Assembly: GCA_964352375.1 (NCBI GenBank)
Contig: CAYGSA010000015.1
Location: 1 to 30,559, forward strand
From: UBA1672 sp964352375
Lineage (GTDB): Bacteria > Pseudomonadota > Alphaproteobacteria > Micavibrionales > Micavibrionaceae
Length of the DNA stretch: 30,559 nt
Direction of reading: 5' to 3'
Positions 29,559-30,559 of this stretch are shown piece by piece (position 1 is the stretch's first letter; every line of letters begins with the position of its first letter). A program made the translations under genes and the position numbers. The notes below the pieces were generated by a model. The model had not been told where the DNA came from and did not search any database. It saw nothing but the letters and a program-made list of their open reading frames with translations.

Positions 29559-30488
29559 AAAATTGTTTTAGCGGCGCCGCGTGGATTTTGTGCGGGTGTG
29601 GATCGGGCAATACAGATTGTTGAGCTTGCTTTGGAGAAATATGGCGCTCCGGTTTATGTTCGTCATGAGATTGTTCATAACAAGTTTGTTGTTGATTCTC
29701 TACGGGATAAAGGGGCGGTATTTGTAGAGGAGCTTGATGAAATTCCTAATGATGGGCAGCCTGTGATTTTTTCTGCGCATGGTGTGCCGAAATCTGTGCC
29801 TGAGGAGGCAAAGACGAGGGACATGTTCTTTATTGATGCGACTTGCCCTTTGGTGAGCAAAGTTCATCGCGAGGCGGAGCGACATCACAAGGCGGGGGAT
29901 ATGATTGTTTTGATTGGGCATGCTGGTCATCCTGAGGTGATTGGAACAATGGGACAGTTGCCCAAAGGCGCGGTGGTTTTGGTTGAGACTGTTGAGGATG
30001 TGCAGAGCCTTCATCTTGATCAAAATTCGCTAGCCTATTGTACGCAGACGACGCTTTCGGTGGATGATACGGCGGCGATTGTTGCAGCATTACAAAAGAA
30101 GTTTCCTGATATTAAAGGGCCGCGAAAAGAAGATATATGTTATGCGACGACGAACCGGCAGGCGGCTATGAAGGCGATTGCGCCTTTAAGCGATGCGGTG
30201 ATTGTTATAGGCGCACCGAATTCGTCTAATTCTAATCGTTTGGTTGAGGTCGCGGCGTTGAATGGGTGCGAGAAGGCGCAATTGGTTCAGGGGGTTCAGG
30301 ATATTGATTGGGCTTGGCTTGATGGTGTTGGTGCTTTGGGATTGAGCGCGGGGGCGTCTGCACCAGAAATTTTGGTTGATGAGGTGATTGCAGCGGCGCG
30401 GGCGCGGTTTGATGTGACGGTGGAAGAGGTCGCGATTACGCGCGAGGATGTGCATTTTAAAGTTCCTAAAATATTGAGCGTGGCTTAA
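29541..30488 (+). CDS. ispH: 4-hydroxy-3-methylbut-2-enyl diphosphate reductase
   Basis: This 315-residue Fe-S enzyme makes IPP and DMAPP in the last step of the non-mevalonate pathway begun by the Dxs encoded in this window. The three cluster ligands are visible: Cys17 in AAPRGFCAGVDRAI, Cys102 in IDATCPLVSKVH and Cys200 in EDICYATTNRQ. The acid-base Glu132 lies in GHAGHPEV, and the substrate histidines are in VHNKFVV and FSAHGVP. SSNSNRLVEVA and GLSAGASAPEILVDEVI complete the family pattern. The gene is divergent from the lipoprotein-gmhA operon. Its start is wrapped in an inverted repeat. The next gene begins three bases after its stop. Confidence 0.97.
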   Translation: MNKKSLKIVLAAPRGFCAGVDRAIQIVELALEKYGAPVYVRHEIVHNKFVVDSLRDKGAVFVEELDEIPNDGQPVIFSAHGVPKSVPEEAKTRDMFFIDATCPLVSKVHREAERHHKAGDMIVLIGHAGHPEVIGTMGQLPKGAVVLVETVEDVQSLHLDQNSLAYCTQTTLSVDDTAAIVAALQKKFPDIKGPRKEDICYATTNRQAAMKAIAPLSDAVIVIGAPNSSNSNRLVEVAALNGCEKAQLVQGVQDIDWAWLDGVGALGLSAGASAPEILVDEVIAAARARFDVTVEEVAITREDVHFKVPKILSVA

Positions 30489-30491
30489 ATT

Positions 30492-30559
30492 ATGAAAGTT
30501 ACAAAGCATGATTTTCTGGAGACGCCGAATAAGGCCATTACGTTGATCGGGATGTCAGG
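30492..30559 (+). CDS. Start of a gene, possible P-loop protein, truncated by window edge
   Basis: ATG 30492 opens a frame of 22 codons that runs off the right edge: MKVTKHDFLETPNK, then AITLIGMS. The strand-then-'LIGMSG' pattern is how P-loop kinases such as shikimate-kinase-like proteins often begin, but the Walker motif itself is outside the window, so the call is tentative. It starts 3 bases after the ispH stop, which suggests co-transcription and translational coupling. Confidence 0.45.
   Translation, partial: MKVTKHDFLETPNKAITLIGMS

Noticed and set aside
1..30559. CRISPR arrays, tRNA or rRNA genes, and riboswitches
   Set aside because: No spaced direct repeats, cloverleaf-like segments, rRNA cores or recognisable riboswitch cores were seen by eye; gaps between genes are under about 170 bases.

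Overview
The window comes from a compact bacterial chromosome, most likely an alphaproteobacterium. The clues are a glycine-dependent 5-aminolevulinate synthase (C4 haem pathway), a 17 kDa surface-antigen type lipoprotein with a glycine zipper, the xseB-ispA-dxs gene order, fabI close to aroC, and a bacterial-type pyruvate phosphate dikinase. Base composition is moderate and codons ending in T or G are common. A Micavibrio-like or similar lineage is a guess from the style of the hypothetical proteins and was not tested. No rRNA, tRNA, CRISPR array, insertion sequence or phage module is visible. No gene-free stretch exceeds about 170 bases.

Layout. 1-7.3 kb: the tail of a GNAT acetyltransferase, ppdK, an acidic unknown, ygfZ, then a leftward pair (YejA-like peptide-binding protein and a small periplasmic protein) closed by a clear terminator, and a divergent, degenerate macro-domain protein. 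7.3-12.2 kb: a small unknown, a PfkB-family kinase divergent from a TetR regulator, a second PfkB-fold protein with a ruined catalytic motif, hemA, a 61-residue YjfB-like protein, and a zincin-family protein that has lost both histidine ligands. 12.2-18.2 kb: a secreted unknown, the pdxH-htpG operon, a 17 kDa-type lipoprotein and a 493-residue unknown. 18.4-23.5 kb: a rightward run, fabI, a hotdog thioesterase, a lipoprotein alpha/beta hydrolase, aroC and sppA. 29.5-23.5 kb: a leftward run of eight genes, lipoprotein, gmhA, xseB, ispA, dxs, two overlapping unknowns and a HAD phosphatase. The window closes with rightward ispH and the start of a further gene.

Functional themes. dxs, ispA and ispH supply isoprenoids. 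gmhA points to heptose-containing lipopolysaccharide. fabI makes fatty acids, aroC makes chorismate, hemA haem and pdxH pyridoxal phosphate (the cofactor of HemA). sppA, htpG and ygfZ serve protein and Fe-S quality control.

The most notable signals are: a near-consensus Fur box between hemA and the degenerate PfkB gene; three members of enzyme families whose key residues are lost (PfkB, zincin, macro domain), all between 6.8 and 12.2 kb; an inverted repeat in the TetR/kinase divergent promoter; a hairpin enclosing the ispH start codon; convergent genes whose stop codons interlock; and an overlapping pair of uncharacterised small genes inside the isoprenoid/LPS operon.
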